Under the pieces are notes generated by a model. That model was given only the letters and a program-made list of their open reading frames with translations. It ran no database searches and was not told the origin of the DNA. The position numbers and the translations under genes are program-made. Of a DNA stretch of 64,000 bases, positions 52,435-61,688 are shown one piece after another. This DNA is from Salinisphaera sp. T31B1 (GTDB lineage: Bacteria; Pseudomonadota; Gammaproteobacteria; Nevskiales; Salinisphaeraceae), in NCBI RefSeq assembly GCF_040361275.1, contig NZ_APNH01000001.1, positions 558,001 through 622,000 on the forward strand, given 5' to 3'. Every line of letters starts with the position of its first letter. Within the stretch, counting starts at the first letter, position 1.

Positions 52435-53415
52435 ATGATGGAGCCAGACCGTGGCGAGTGCCGTGCCGAGCCGTGGCACCCGAACACCCGAGAAACAGCC
52501 GACGCACACGGGCACCGGGCGCAGGCGATTGCACTCGAACAGCGCGCGGGTGCCGATGAGATCCTCACTGCCTGTCTGGCCGAGGCGGTCGAAGCCTTCG
52601 GCTGGGCCGGGGCCGGGTTTGGCCTTCGCCGGCGTCTGCTTGGCGTATGGCTGCGCGAGCCCGTCCAGCGCGTGGCTGCGCTGCTCCAAGCCTGTGATCG
52701 GCTGGCCGCGCTGGACGGTCTGAGGCGTGCCGGCGCATACGCGGTCGGCGAGCTGGCCGCCCAGGTGCAGGTGAGCGGCCGCCATCGGTTGCCGGTCAAC
52801 GGCCCGTTGCTGCTGGTGTCCAATCACCCCGGGCTGGCCGATGCCGTCGCACTGTTCGCGCAACTGCCGCGCAATGATCTGAAGGTCATCGCGGCGCCAC
52901 GGCCGCTATTGACCGCGCTGCCGGGGCTGGCGCGGCATCTGCTGCTGCTCCACGATCGGCCGGCCGCGCGTACGGCCGTGGTGCGACAGGCAGTCCGCCA
53001 TCTGCGCGGCGGCGGGTCGTTGTTGTGCTACCCCGGTGGCTGTATCGAACCCGATCCGGCCTGCGGAAGCCAGGCAGACGCGGCCTTGTCGCATTGGTCG
53101 GCGAGTATCGACACCTTCGCCCGCCGGGTGCCGGGGTTGACGATCGTCCCGGTCGCGGTCAGCGGGGTGGTGTCGCCGTCCGCACGGGCCCATCCGCTGA
53201 CCCGTCTGCGGCGGCGCCCGGCCGGGCGCGCCTGGCTGGCCGCCACGCTGCAGATGCTACGGCGACAGCCGGCCGACGTACGTGTACAGGTCGCGTTCGG
53301 CCGGCCGATTCATCGTGCCGCATGGCCGGCCGGCCACTCTGCACGCGCGGACGTGCTGGAAGAGATGCAGAGGCTGTTCACGCGCCAGAGACGCCCCGCG
53401 GCTGCGCGACCCTGA
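52435..53415 (+). CDS. PlsC-like phospholipid/glycerol acyltransferase
   Basis: 326 residues. An acyltransferase core with the HX4D motif in SNHPGLADAVALFAQL and the glycerol-phosphate-binding region LLCYPGGCIEPDP. The N-terminal about 100 residues have no recognised domain. Basic C-terminus. Likely moves an acyl group at the membrane, as in lysophosphatidate acyltransferase, but the Gly in place of the usual Glu of the FPEGT block makes the substrate uncertain. The ATG at 52435 is the first of two adjacent. Confidence 0.83.
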   Translation: MMEPDRGECRAEPWHPNTRETADAHGHRAQAIALEQRAGADEILTACLAEAVEAFGWAGAGFGLRRRLLGVWLREPVQRVAALLQACDRLAALDGLRRAGAYAVGELAAQVQVSGRHRLPVNGPLLLVSNHPGLADAVALFAQLPRNDLKVIAAPRPLLTALPGLARHLLLLHDRPAARTAVVRQAVRHLRGGGSLLCYPGGCIEPDPACGSQADAALSHWSASIDTFARRVPGLTIVPVAVSGVVSPSARAHPLTRLRRRPAGRAWLAATLQMLRRQPADVRVQVAFGRPIHRAAWPAGHSARADVLEEMQRLFTRQRRPAAARP

Positions 53416-53819
53416 CCCCCTCGCTGGCACAAGCGGTCCATGGGCGCTGCATCTGTCGGCTAAGCTTACACAATCGTCGACGACGCCCTGATGGCAACCG
53501 ATCGCGTGAGACGTCGGCTTCCAGCAAGCGCTTGAAGCCGCACGAGTATTGGCTTTCCGGCCGACAGAGCGTGCCTGCGGCATGGCCGGTCATCACGTCG
53601 ATGGGTGACCGTCTTGCCGGAAAACCTTACACATATGCGCCCGCGGTGTCGGTTCCCGCGGCCTCAGCCCTGCCGAAGGCTTGCAAAGCCTTGCCGGCTC
53701 ATGTATGGCCCGCTCCTTGCTTCCCGGATAGACGAGAACGTTTGCTGGGAAAGCGCGTTCGGCTGATGTGAATGGAAGGATTGTGTGCGTATGGGATGAC
53801 TTTTACAGGTAATAAGATC
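53416..53819. other. Intergenic stretch, no gene seen
   Basis: 404 bases upstream of the second PEP-CTERM gene. Frames here lack family resemblance or a ribosome site. No clear repeat or promoter was recognised. Confidence 0.5.
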
Positions 53820-54557
53820 ATGAAACTCAAACAGGCATTATTGGGCGGTGCCGTTCTGGCGCTTTCCGGGCTGACCAGTACCGCATTCGCCGCGGTGACA
53901 CTGACCTTCGACGATACCGGCCCCCGCACGGGCGGCACGGTGAGCTACGACGGTGCCGGCGGTGCGCTGATCGGCACCAACGTCGGCTTCAGCAGCATCC
54001 AGTTCGACGGGGGCACGGCGCCTAACGAGAGCTCGCTGGTCTGCAGTAGCTGTCTTTTGAACTTCACGACCGGCAGCAACCTCTCCGAGCCTGCGGGTAG
54101 CAACATGAGCTACACGTTCGGCGACGGTGGTTCGTTTACGCTGAGCGGCCAGGCCGTGGATTCGATGGGCACGGTGATCGTCGACGGCGTGCTGTTGAGC
54201 GGCACGTTCAGTGGTCAGCCGACGGCGACCAAGCAGAACATCGTCAATCCGAACACGCCGCCGGCGACGATCAACATCAACGGCTTCGGCACGGATACGA
54301 AGAACCCCGATCTGCTGGCCTACTTCGGTATCGATCCGGCCACGTCGTTCATCTTCGCCAGCACCCAGATCGCACTGGGCACGACCACGTTCGACACGGC
54401 GACCGGCGCTTTCAGCGGTACGGTCAATCAGGCAGACCTGATCAACAGCGGTTCGTTGACCGCGGTACCCGAGCCGAGCGAACTGGCCATGATGGGCTTC
54501 GGCGTGGCGCTGCTGCTCGCAGGCATCGGCATTCGCCGCAGACAGTCCTCGCTGTAA
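53820..54557 (+). CDS. PEP-CTERM sorting domain protein, copy 2
   Basis: 245 residues, the same length as the paralogue at 40734. Signal peptide (MKLKQALLGGAVLALSGLTS, TAFA), shared blocks GGTVSYDGAGGALIGTNVGF, LVCSSCLLNFTTGSNLSE, GGSFTLSGQAVDSMG, LLAYFGIDPATSFIF, then VPEPSELAMMGFGVALLLAG and IGIRRRQ as the PEP-CTERM tail. The start at 53820 gives the best signal peptide; the frame also opens at 53772. A terminator follows. Exosortase substrate by inference. Confidence 0.9.
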   Translation: MKLKQALLGGAVLALSGLTSTAFAAVTLTFDDTGPRTGGTVSYDGAGGALIGTNVGFSSIQFDGGTAPNESSLVCSSCLLNFTTGSNLSEPAGSNMSYTFGDGGSFTLSGQAVDSMGTVIVDGVLLSGTFSGQPTATKQNIVNPNTPPATININGFGTDTKNPDLLAYFGIDPATSFIFASTQIALGTTTFDTATGAFSGTVNQADLINSGSLTAVPEPSELAMMGFGVALLLAGIGIRRRQSSL

Positions 54558-54890
54558 AGCCGGGCGGATACAAAACCGCAATCGGGCATCCACAAGCCGC
54601 GACGCGGTTGGCTGAAAACTTCACGGCATCGCCTTCAAGGCGGTGCCGTTTTCGTTTGCGGGGCCCGTTGAGCGCGCGTGTCAGTCCTCGGCCGGCGCAT
54701 CAATCTGCGCAAATCGATGCAGGCACCACGCATCGCCCCGCGCCGACGAAATCGCCACGAGCCGCGCTGCGACGGCGTCTGCACGGCGCGGCCTCATGGC
54801 AGCGGCTTTCGATCGTCCAACCGAGCGTATTAGCCTCGCCCTATCAATTGAGCTTGGGGGCGCCGGCATCGAAATGCGGCGTATCGTGCG
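54558..54890. other. Intergenic stretch with a terminator
   Basis: 333 bases between the PEP-CTERM gene and the NhaC-type antiporter gene. Holds the terminator at 54623-54656; otherwise nothing recognised. Confidence 0.55.
54623..54656 (+). terminator. Rho-independent terminator after the second PEP-CTERM gene
   Basis: Stem ACGGCATCGCC (54623-54633) with GGCGGTGCCGT (54639-54649), one T-G pair, loop TTCAA, followed by TTTCGTTT. Confidence 0.85.
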
Positions 54891-56411
54891 ATGGATCTGA
54901 TCATTTCCCTGACGCCGCCGCTGGCGGCCGTGGTACTGGCCCTGGCGACACGCCGGGTGAACCTGTCGTTGTTCGCCAGCATCTGGATCGGTGCCTGGTT
55001 CGTCGCCGGCGACCCGATCTCCGCGGTCGGTCAGACCTTCGACTGGTTCGCCGACGTAATGACCGACGAGTGGAACGCTCGATTTCTGGTGCTGGTATCG
55101 CTGCTGGGTGCCGGGGCTGCGTTCATGTATCGCACTGGCGGCTCGCATGCGGTTTCGCGCTGGCTGGCCGCGCGCGTGGCCAGCGGACGCAGCTCGCAGC
55201 TGCTGACCTGGCTGCTGGGGTTGATCATCTTCTTCAACGATTACGTCAATTCGGTGATCGTGGGCAACGCCACGCGCGATCTGACCGCGCGCCATCGCGT
55301 ATCGCGAGAGAAACTCGCCTATCTGCTGGATTCGACGTCCGCCCCCATGGCCACGCTCGGCCCGGTCTCGGACTGGATCGGTTACCAGGTGTCGCTGATC
55401 GCGGCCGCCTTCACGACCCTGAGTCTGACCACGGAAAAGCCGTATCTGGCGTTTCTGCAGTCGATTCCTTGGAATTTCTATGCCCTGCTGTGTCTGCTTG
55501 CGGTGCCGACGATCATCATGTGCGGCGACTTCGGGCCCATGCGCACGGCCGAGAAACGTGCGCGACAGACCGGCGACCTGGTTGCGCCCGGCGATACGCC
55601 GTTATCCAGCGTCGAGGACGATCTCGGCGAACCCGATACCGAGCGCGGCCGGTTGTGGCATTTCATCCTGCCGCTGATCGTACTGCTCGGCGTGGCCTGC
55701 TGGGCGCTCTGGTATACCGGCGGCGGCGCCGAGGGTAAACCGTTGATGGACGCGCTCGCCGATACCGATGTCAGCGTGGCCCTGAGCTGGGCGGCGTTTG
55801 CCATGGTGGTGACCGCCATGGGCCTGTCGCTGGCCCAGCGCCATACCCTGGAAGATTGCGAACAGACCCTGCTGGCCGGTTTTCGCACCATGCTGCCCGC
55901 ACTCGTGATCATGGTACTGGCGTGGACCATCGGTACGGTCACCGGCGCGCTGGACACGGGCGATCACGTCATCGCCGCGACCCGAGACTGGCTTTCGCCC
56001 GGCCTGTTGCCGATGCTGATCTTCGCGATCGGCATGGTGATCTCGTTTGCCACGGGCAGCTCCTGGGGCGCCATGGCCATTCTCACCCCGGTGGCTGTGC
56101 CGCTGGCCTACAACGTGGGCGATCTGGGCCTGGTGCACATGGCTATTGGTGCCATCTTTTCGGGCTCGATCTTCGGCGATCACTGCTCGCCGATCTCGGA
56201 CACCACGGTGATGTCGTCGATCTTCGCCGGCTCGGACCATATCGCCCACGTCCGTACGCAAATTCCCTATGCCATGGTGCCCGCGGCGGTCAGTGCACTG
56301 CTTTATCTCGCCTCGATGGGCGTGGATTCGCCATGGCTTCTGCTTGCCGCCGGCGCACTGTTGCAGACTGGGGTGATCTGGACGCTCGGCCGCATGGGCG
56401 CCCGGGACTGA
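54891..56411 (+). CDS. NhaC-type Na+/H+ antiporter family protein
   Basis: 506 residues with about eleven hydrophobic segments. NhaC-family features: LLGLIIFFNDYVNSVIVGNA, RDLTARHRVSREKLAYLLDS, STSAPMATLGPVSDWIGYQV, TGSSWGAMAILTPVAVPLAY and GSIFGDHCSPISDTTVMSSI. The protein exchanges sodium for protons, or serves a related role, at the inner membrane. It fits the salt-adapted theme of the window (ectC, MscS, acidic linkers). Confidence 0.93.
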   Translation: MDLIISLTPPLAAVVLALATRRVNLSLFASIWIGAWFVAGDPISAVGQTFDWFADVMTDEWNARFLVLVSLLGAGAAFMYRTGGSHAVSRWLAARVASGRSSQLLTWLLGLIIFFNDYVNSVIVGNATRDLTARHRVSREKLAYLLDSTSAPMATLGPVSDWIGYQVSLIAAAFTTLSLTTEKPYLAFLQSIPWNFYALLCLLAVPTIIMCGDFGPMRTAEKRARQTGDLVAPGDTPLSSVEDDLGEPDTERGRLWHFILPLIVLLGVACWALWYTGGGAEGKPLMDALADTDVSVALSWAAFAMVVTAMGLSLAQRHTLEDCEQTLLAGFRTMLPALVIMVLAWTIGTVTGALDTGDHVIAATRDWLSPGLLPMLIFAIGMVISFATGSSWGAMAILTPVAVPLAYNVGDLGLVHMAIGAIFSGSIFGDHCSPISDTTVMSSIFAGSDHIAHVRTQIPYAMVPAAVSALLYLASMGVDSPWLLLAAGALLQTGVIWTLGRMGARD

Positions 56412-56454
56412 CCGGGCGGGCGTATTCGGCCATGGCAGGTGCGCCTGGCCGGAT

Positions 56455-56877
56455 CTAACGCGTAGGCAGGTAGCGAATGGTGACGGTCTGTCGCCCCCAT
56501 TCGAGAGCGCGTTTCTTGCGCGCGAACAGGATATCGATCTTGTCGCGCCAGCGCCGGTGCATCTTGTCGCGCACGGTATAGACGCCCGGCAGCCCCTCGA
56601 CACGAATCTTGGTGCCGTAACTCAAGCCCTTGCGCAGCAAATCGCGCGACACGGCAATGGCTTTCGAGGTTGGCTCCAGCAGGTCGCCGAAGGCCGTCAA
56701 CCCCACATTGCCTCGCTTGGTCTCGTCTTCGGCCAGCGTGAACGACGTGGCGGTGACCTCCATGGTCTGCCAGCCGCGCGGTTCGCGCGCCCCGGCATCC
56801 GCGGGGTGCCAGAGAGCCGCCAGGAGCATCAGCATGGCGGGATAGAAAATGGTGGGCTGACGGACGGCGTGGTGCAT
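56455..56877 (-). CDS. 3D domain-containing secreted protein
   Basis: 140 residues from the ATG at 56877, which gives a signal peptide (FYPAMLMLLAALWHPADA); a frame start at 56925 adds a non-signal extension. The mature part matches the 3D (Asp-Asp-Asp) domain related to MltA/RlpA-type cell wall enzymes: VTATSFTLAEDETKRGNVGL, RDLLRKGLSYGTKIRVEGLP, VYTVRDKMHRRWRDKIDIL with conserved Asp residues. It may bind or cut peptidoglycan glycan strands in the periplasm. Confidence 0.82.
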   Translation of the reverse strand: MHHAVRQPTIFYPAMLMLLAALWHPADAGAREPRGWQTMEVTATSFTLAEDETKRGNVGLTAFGDLLEPTSKAIAVSRDLLRKGLSYGTKIRVEGLPGVYTVRDKMHRRWRDKIDILFARKKRALEWGRQTVTIRYLPTR

Positions 56878-57392
56878 GAGCGATCGAATGGGTTCGAGCC
56901 AGGCGCCGGCGCGTAACCGACACACCGTCGCCGAACGCGACGGATTTCTCCGTCATATAACCATCAATGGCAGGGGTCTGCCCAGTTGCGCGGACAGCAC
57001 AGGGTCCGGCGCAGATCCGGGGGCCGGGGTTATCGGCACAATCCCGATCGGGGCCGACGGTATGGCTGGCGCGCCAGCCCTATGAACTGGCTCGATTATT
57101 TGTCGTCGGTTCGGTTCCTGCCGGGCGTCGGGGTTCGGCTGGGTGCAGCGGACGCGCGCGGTCGCTCGCCACGCATTCGGGTTCGAAATCGCCTGCCGGC
57201 CCGCCCACGGTAGGCGCCATCGGCTGCGGCCGCGCGCATCCCGGCATGGGCCGGATGCCGCAGGCCTTGCAGGTGGTGGCGCAAGCGGTCCGCGATGCGA
57301 ATGGCCGATGAACTCGCGCGAGTCAGCGGCCACGGGGCACCGTACACTGACGGCCCCGCCCTCCGAGGGCTTTATCTTCGGGATTTTCCGGC
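56878..57392. other. Intergenic stretch, no gene seen
   Basis: 515 bases between the divergent 3D-domain gene and the YqaA gene. High-GC open frames on both strands have no family resemblance and no ribosome site. Must hold both promoters. Confidence 0.5.
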
Positions 57393-57980
57393 ATGCATCG
57401 CGTCAATGAGTGGACCCGCCGTCTCAACGACTCTCGCCACGGTCTCTGGCTGATCGGTGTGGCGTCGTTCGCCGAGACATTGATCGTGCCGATTCCAATC
57501 GAGTTGGTGCTGGTGCCCTATATGCTCGCCAATCGTCGCCGGGTGTGGCTGATTGCCGCCAGCACCACCGCAGGCTGTCTGCTGGGCGCGCTGGTCGGCT
57601 ACGGATTCGGAGCGCTCTTGTTCAATTCGCTCGGCCAGTGGCTGATCGAGGCCTTCAACTGGCAGGCGCCGTATCAACATTTCTCTGCTCAGTTCGACGC
57701 GCATGGCTTCTGGGCGATCGTGTCGATCGGCGTGACGCCGGTGCCGTTCCAGATCGCAATGCTCGTGGCCGGCGTCGCCGGTTATCCGCTCGTGTTGTTC
57801 GTGCTGGCCTCCGGCATTGCCCGTGGCGTGCGCTATTTCGGCCTGGCGCTGCTTGTGGTGCTGTTCGGTCAACGTGCGCTCGACCTGTGGCAGAACCACT
57901 CCAAACGCGTAGGCGTCGGGCTGCTGGTGGCGATCGTTCTCGTATATGTTGCGCTGCAGTACGCGCCCGGCAGCGCCTGA
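57393..57980 (+). CDS. YqaA/VTT-domain membrane protein
   Basis: 195 residues with about five hydrophobic segments and the VTT/SNARE-associated fold of the YqaA branch of the DedA superfamily: SFAETLIVPIPIELVLVPYM, TAGCLLGALVGYGFGALLF, SIGVTPVPFQIAMLVAGVAG. DedA-type proteins support membrane lipid balance and proton-motive force; the role of this branch is not known. Convergent with the EamA gene (1 base between stops). Confidence 0.9.
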   Translation: MHRVNEWTRRLNDSRHGLWLIGVASFAETLIVPIPIELVLVPYMLANRRRVWLIAASTTAGCLLGALVGYGFGALLFNSLGQWLIEAFNWQAPYQHFSAQFDAHGFWAIVSIGVTPVPFQIAMLVAGVAGYPLVLFVLASGIARGVRYFGLALLVVLFGQRALDLWQNHSKRVGVGLLVAIVLVYVALQYAPGSA

Positions 57981-57981
57981 T

Positions 57982-58941
57982 TCAGCCGTGTACCGGTGAT
58001 CGCGCGGCCCACAGCCCGCCGGCTACGATCAGGGCGATGCCCAGCACGCCGGTGAATGACGGCGGCGTGCCGAACAGCAGCAGGCTCCAGAGCCCGGAAA
58101 AAGCCAGATAACTGTAGTCTCCCGCGGCGACGACCGGGGCCGGGCCGATCTGATAGGCGCGTGCCATGGCCGTATTGGCCACGATCATGAGCGCGGCCAG
58201 TCCGGCGACGATCGACCCCATCCGGGGCCAGTCGGCCGCAGCCACGGGTCGCCAGGCCGCCAGTACGAATTCCGCACTGGCGCCGGCGGCGTGGGCAGGC
58301 CAGAGCGAGAACACGGTCAGGCCGGCTATCCCGGCGAGCAGGAACGCCGTATTCAGCCCAAGCGACAGTACCAGCGGTGATTCGGCCTCGCAGCGCGTTG
58401 CCGTGATCCATGCCGCCAGGGCGTAACAGAGCGCCCCAGCCAGAGGCAGAGCCAGCAGTTGCCAGGTCCCGGACATGCCCGGGCCGAGTAGCAGGAGCGT
58501 GCCGACGAAACCCAGACCCACCGCGCCGATCTGGGCGCGTGCCAGGCGTCTGCCCGGCACCAGTGCCGAGGCCAGCACGATCCATAGCGGCGCGGTATAC
58601 AGGGCTGCCGATACCGTCGGCATGGGCAGACCGGTCAGCGCAATATAGACCGCCAGCCACATTGCCATCAGCAACAGACTGCGGAGCGCAACCCATGACC
58701 AGCGCTTGGGCAGGATATCGACGGCCCGCTTCGGCGCGATCAGCAGTACGAGTACGGGCAGGGCGATCAGCGAGCGCAGGAACACCAGTTGCCATACGCT
58801 GAGATGCGCGCCCACGATCTTGATCAGGCCGTCGCCCAGGGCCAGCGCAAACGCCGCCAGCACGATATAACCGACGCCACCGAGCAATGGTCGGCGTGTT
58901 GCGATCATGACCGCCATGCGAAGGTCCTCGGAGCTTGTCAT
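57982..58941 (-). CDS. EamA/DMT family transporter
   Basis: 319 residues, ten hydrophobic segments in two EamA repeats. Seen: FALALGDGLIKIVGAHLSVW, LALPVLVLLIAPK, ALYTAPLWIVLASAL in the first half and VVAAGDYSYLAFSGLWSLLL in the second. Inner-membrane metabolite exporter of unknown substrate. Divergent from the LysR gene, 81 bases apart, which makes it a likely target of that regulator. Confidence 0.9.
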   Translation of the reverse strand: MTSSEDLRMAVMIATRRPLLGGVGYIVLAAFALALGDGLIKIVGAHLSVWQLVFLRSLIALPVLVLLIAPKRAVDILPKRWSWVALRSLLLMAMWLAVYIALTGLPMPTVSAALYTAPLWIVLASALVPGRRLARAQIGAVGLGFVGTLLLLGPGMSGTWQLLALPLAGALCYALAAWITATRCEAESPLVLSLGLNTAFLLAGIAGLTVFSLWPAHAAGASAEFVLAAWRPVAAADWPRMGSIVAGLAALMIVANTAMARAYQIGPAPVVAAGDYSYLAFSGLWSLLLFGTPPSFTGVLGIALIVAGGLWAARSPVHG

Positions 58942-59022
58942 CGTCGTGCATGATCGACCGAGCGGCGGTCCCGGTCACACGATGACTGCGTCGTTTCGCA
59001 TAATCTCAGGTAATGTAAAGCC

Positions 59023-59922
59023 ATGAGCCGTCTTCGCCGAGCCCTGCCACCGCTGGCCAGCCTGCTGCCCTTCGAAGCCGCCGCCCGTCACGAAAGCTTC
59101 ACCCGCGCCGCCGCGGAGCTGCATCTGACCCAGGCGGCGGTCAGCCGCCAGATCCGCGCACTGGAAACCGATCTGGGGGTGTCGCTGTTCGTTCGCGGCC
59201 ACCGAGCGGTCGCACTCACCGACGCCGGCTGGCGGCTGGCACGCGCGGTCAGCGGCGGGCTGGAATCGATCGCCACGGCGGCCGAACGTCTGCGCGCGGC
59301 GCGCGCGAGCGACGATATCGTGCTGCTGGCCGAAATCCATGTCGCCATGCACTGGCTGATTCCGAGGCTGCCCGCGTTTCATGCCGAGTATCCGGAGATC
59401 CGACTGCGGGTGAACGCCTCCACCCAGCCGCTGGCGCATACCGATGCGGTGTTCGATATCGCACTGCAGAGCACCGCCCGCCCGGCCGGCGTCTTTCAGG
59501 CGATGTTCTCGGTGCCCGATGCGGTGTTTCCGGTCTGCAGCCCCACGGTCGCTGGACAGGGCACGTTGACCGCCGCCGATCTGGGCGATTATCCGTTGCT
59601 GCACTGTCGTGACGATCCTCAGGACGGCTGGTTGAGCTGGGACGACTGGCTGGCGGCAGTAGGTGCGGGGGTCAGCGCGCCCGCCGGGGCCACCTTCGAC
59701 AACTATTCGGTCGTGCTTCAGGCCGCGGTGCTCGGCCAGGGGATCGGGCTTGGCTGGCAGCGCGGACTGACCCATCTGCTGGCCACCGGACAGCTGGTGC
59801 GGCCGTTGCGCCAGCGTCTGGATCTGCCCACCGGGTTGTCGGTCTATGTCGCCGACCCGCAGGCCGTGGAGACACGCCGCCGCACCGTGCTCGCCTGGCT
59901 GCAGAGCCAGATGCAGGGCTGA
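59023..59922 (+). CDS. LysR family regulator, GcvA-like
   Basis: 299 residues. HTH at about residues 12-68 (LLPFEAAARHESFTRAAAEL, TQAAVSRQIRALETDLGVSL, FVRGHRAVALTDAG), as in GcvA/AmpR-type LysR proteins; effector domain with a typical end (RQRLDLPTGLSVYVADPQ). Start at 59023 gives the normal MSRLRRALPPLASLLPFE opening. Probably regulates the divergent EamA transporter. Confidence 0.93.
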   Translation: MSRLRRALPPLASLLPFEAAARHESFTRAAAELHLTQAAVSRQIRALETDLGVSLFVRGHRAVALTDAGWRLARAVSGGLESIATAAERLRAARASDDIVLLAEIHVAMHWLIPRLPAFHAEYPEIRLRVNASTQPLAHTDAVFDIALQSTARPAGVFQAMFSVPDAVFPVCSPTVAGQGTLTAADLGDYPLLHCRDDPQDGWLSWDDWLAAVGAGVSAPAGATFDNYSVVLQAAVLGQGIGLGWQRGLTHLLATGQLVRPLRQRLDLPTGLSVYVADPQAVETRRRTVLAWLQSQMQG

Positions 59923-59996
59923 ATCCGGCCCGGCTCGCAGCGGCGCCTGCACACCCACGTGCTATGTTCGGTTCAGCACGTCAGCCGGCACCGACC

Positions 59997-60680
59997 ATGC
60001 GCGATCTCAAATGTCCTGGGCGATCATTCGTTCACCGGGGGGTGATCGCCCAGGTGTTTGCCGCTTTGCTCGTGCTGGCCGTCGGCTCGGCGAGCGCGGT
60101 CGAGCCGACGGCGGCCACGGACAAGCCGACGATCGCGATCGTCGGTGCCGGCAGTATGGGCCAGGCGCTCGGCCGGCTCTGGGCGGCCGACGGTTACCCG
60201 GTGATCTATGCGACACGTCATCCGGACGAACTCGACGCCGTGCTCGAGCGTACCGGGCACGGCGCGAAGGCAGCCAGCGTGGCCGAAGCCGTCGAACAGG
60301 CAGGCGTGATCACCCTGGCAGTGCCCTATGCCGCCGAGCCGGGCCTGGCCCGGGCGCACGGTCGGGCCATGCGCGGCAAAGTGCTCATCGATGTCGACAA
60401 CGCGTTCGTCCATCGCGACGGCGAGGTGGCCGAAAAAGCCGAGGCGATGGGCGAAGCGCTTTACTCGGCCGGCCTGTTCGAAGGTACGCGGTTCGTTCGT
60501 GCCTTCAATCTGGTCAGCGCGTCCCGGTTCCCCGCGCCCGACGGAACCGGCCATCAGGTCTTCGACGTGCCGTATACCACCAACGACGACAGCACACGGC
60601 CCTTGGCCGAGGCGCTGATCGAGGCGGCCGGCGGCCGGGCGGTGTATGAAGGCGGGCTGGACAACGCACGCGAATACTGA
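59997..60680 (+). CDS. F420-reductase-like NAD(P)-binding protein with signal peptide
   Basis: 227 residues from the ATG at 59997. A hydrophobic stretch (GVIAQVFAALLVLAVGSASA) looks like a signal peptide, followed by a dinucleotide-binding GAGSMGQALGRLWAADGY, then AGVITLAVPYAA, DVDNAFVH and TRFVRAFNLVSASRF. This is the COG2085/NADPH-dependent F420 reductase-like family, normally cytoplasmic. Export of an NAD(P) enzyme is unusual, so the start or the signal needs checking; a start inside at the fold (around residue 45) would have no ATG. Confidence 0.8.
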   Translation: MRDLKCPGRSFVHRGVIAQVFAALLVLAVGSASAVEPTAATDKPTIAIVGAGSMGQALGRLWAADGYPVIYATRHPDELDAVLERTGHGAKAASVAEAVEQAGVITLAVPYAAEPGLARAHGRAMRGKVLIDVDNAFVHRDGEVAEKAEAMGEALYSAGLFEGTRFVRAFNLVSASRFPAPDGTGHQVFDVPYTTNDDSTRPLAEALIEAAGGRAVYEGGLDNAREY

Positions 60681-60707
60681 GCCGCGCGACCGGTGCCCGA
60701 GGGCCGG

Positions 60708-61601
60708 TCAGTGCATGGTCGCCGGCGGCGCATCCGGGTCGTCGATGAGCTTCTCCACGTCGGCGGCACTGAAGACATACTGCGTGTTGCAGAAATGACA
60801 CTGGGTCTCGATCTGACCCTGCTCGGCGACGATGTCGCGCAGTTCGGCCGCGCCCAGCTGATGCAGCGCCGCGCCGAAGCGCTCGCGGGTACAGGTGCAG
60901 GAGAACACCACCGGCGCCGGCTCGAACACACGCGCCTGCTCTTCGTGAAAGAGTCGGTGCAGCACAGTCGGCGCATCGAGCTCGGTCAGTTCGGCGGCGG
61001 TGATGGTATCGGCCAGGTGATTGATCCGGTCCCAGGCGTCGGGATCGGCGGCGTCGCTTTCGCCGGGCAGTTTCTGCAGTAGCAGGCCGGAAGCCCGTTC
61101 GGCGCCAGCGGCCAGCCATAGCCGTGTCGGCAACTGTTCGGAGCGCTCGAAGTATTGCTCCAGACAGCCGGCGATGGTCGGTTTGTCGAGCTCGACGATG
61201 CCCTGATAGCGCTGGCCTTCGGCCGGATCCAGGGTAATCACCACACGGCCTTCACCCGTCAGCGCGGTCAGGGAATCGTGGTCGAGCCCGGCCAGGCTGT
61301 CCTCGTCGAAGCGCGCGATGCCGCGCAGCCGCTGGGCATGTTCACCCCGGCCGGGGTTGGATTCGGCCATCAGCAATCGCAGCGCGCCGGTGCCCCGCAG
61401 TTCGATACTGACAATGCCGTCGAGCTTGATGGTCGCGGTCAGCAGCGCGCACGCGGCCAGCAGTTCGCCCAGCAGCCGTTCGATGGCCGGCGGGTAGGAC
61501 TGGCGCGAGAGCACGTCCTGATAGGTCCGGTCCAGCTGGGCGATCTCGCCGCGCACGGCCGTATCGTCGAACAGGAATCGTTGCAGTTGATCTGAAGCCA
61601 T
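60708..61601 (-). CDS. hslO: Redox-regulated chaperone Hsp33
   Basis: 297 residues. Cytoplasmic holdase activated by oxidation of a zinc site: CTCTRERF (Cys-x-Cys) and CHFCNTQY (Cys-x-x-Cys) near the C-terminus are the zinc ligands. Family stretches [40 protein letters not shown] and LQKLPGE present. Start 61601 ([13 protein letters not shown]) chosen because it gives the standard N-terminus. Confidence 0.96.
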   Translation of the reverse strand: MASDQLQRFLFDDTAVRGEIAQLDRTYQDVLSRQSYPPAIERLLGELLAACALLTATIKLDGIVSIELRGTGALRLLMAESNPGRGEHAQRLRGIARFDEDSLAGLDHDSLTALTGEGRVVITLDPAEGQRYQGIVELDKPTIAGCLEQYFERSEQLPTRLWLAAGAERASGLLLQKLPGESDAADPDAWDRINHLADTITAAELTELDAPTVLHRLFHEEQARVFEPAPVVFSCTCTRERFGAALHQLGAAELRDIVAEQGQIETQCHFCNTQYVFSAADVEKLIDDPDAPPATMH

Positions 61602-61688
61602 GGCGCCACTCGCTCCCGGGGTATGTCCCATGAAATGGCCGCGACCGGGGCGGATTCAAGTCCCGCGACCGTGCCGCCGGCGGGTCGG

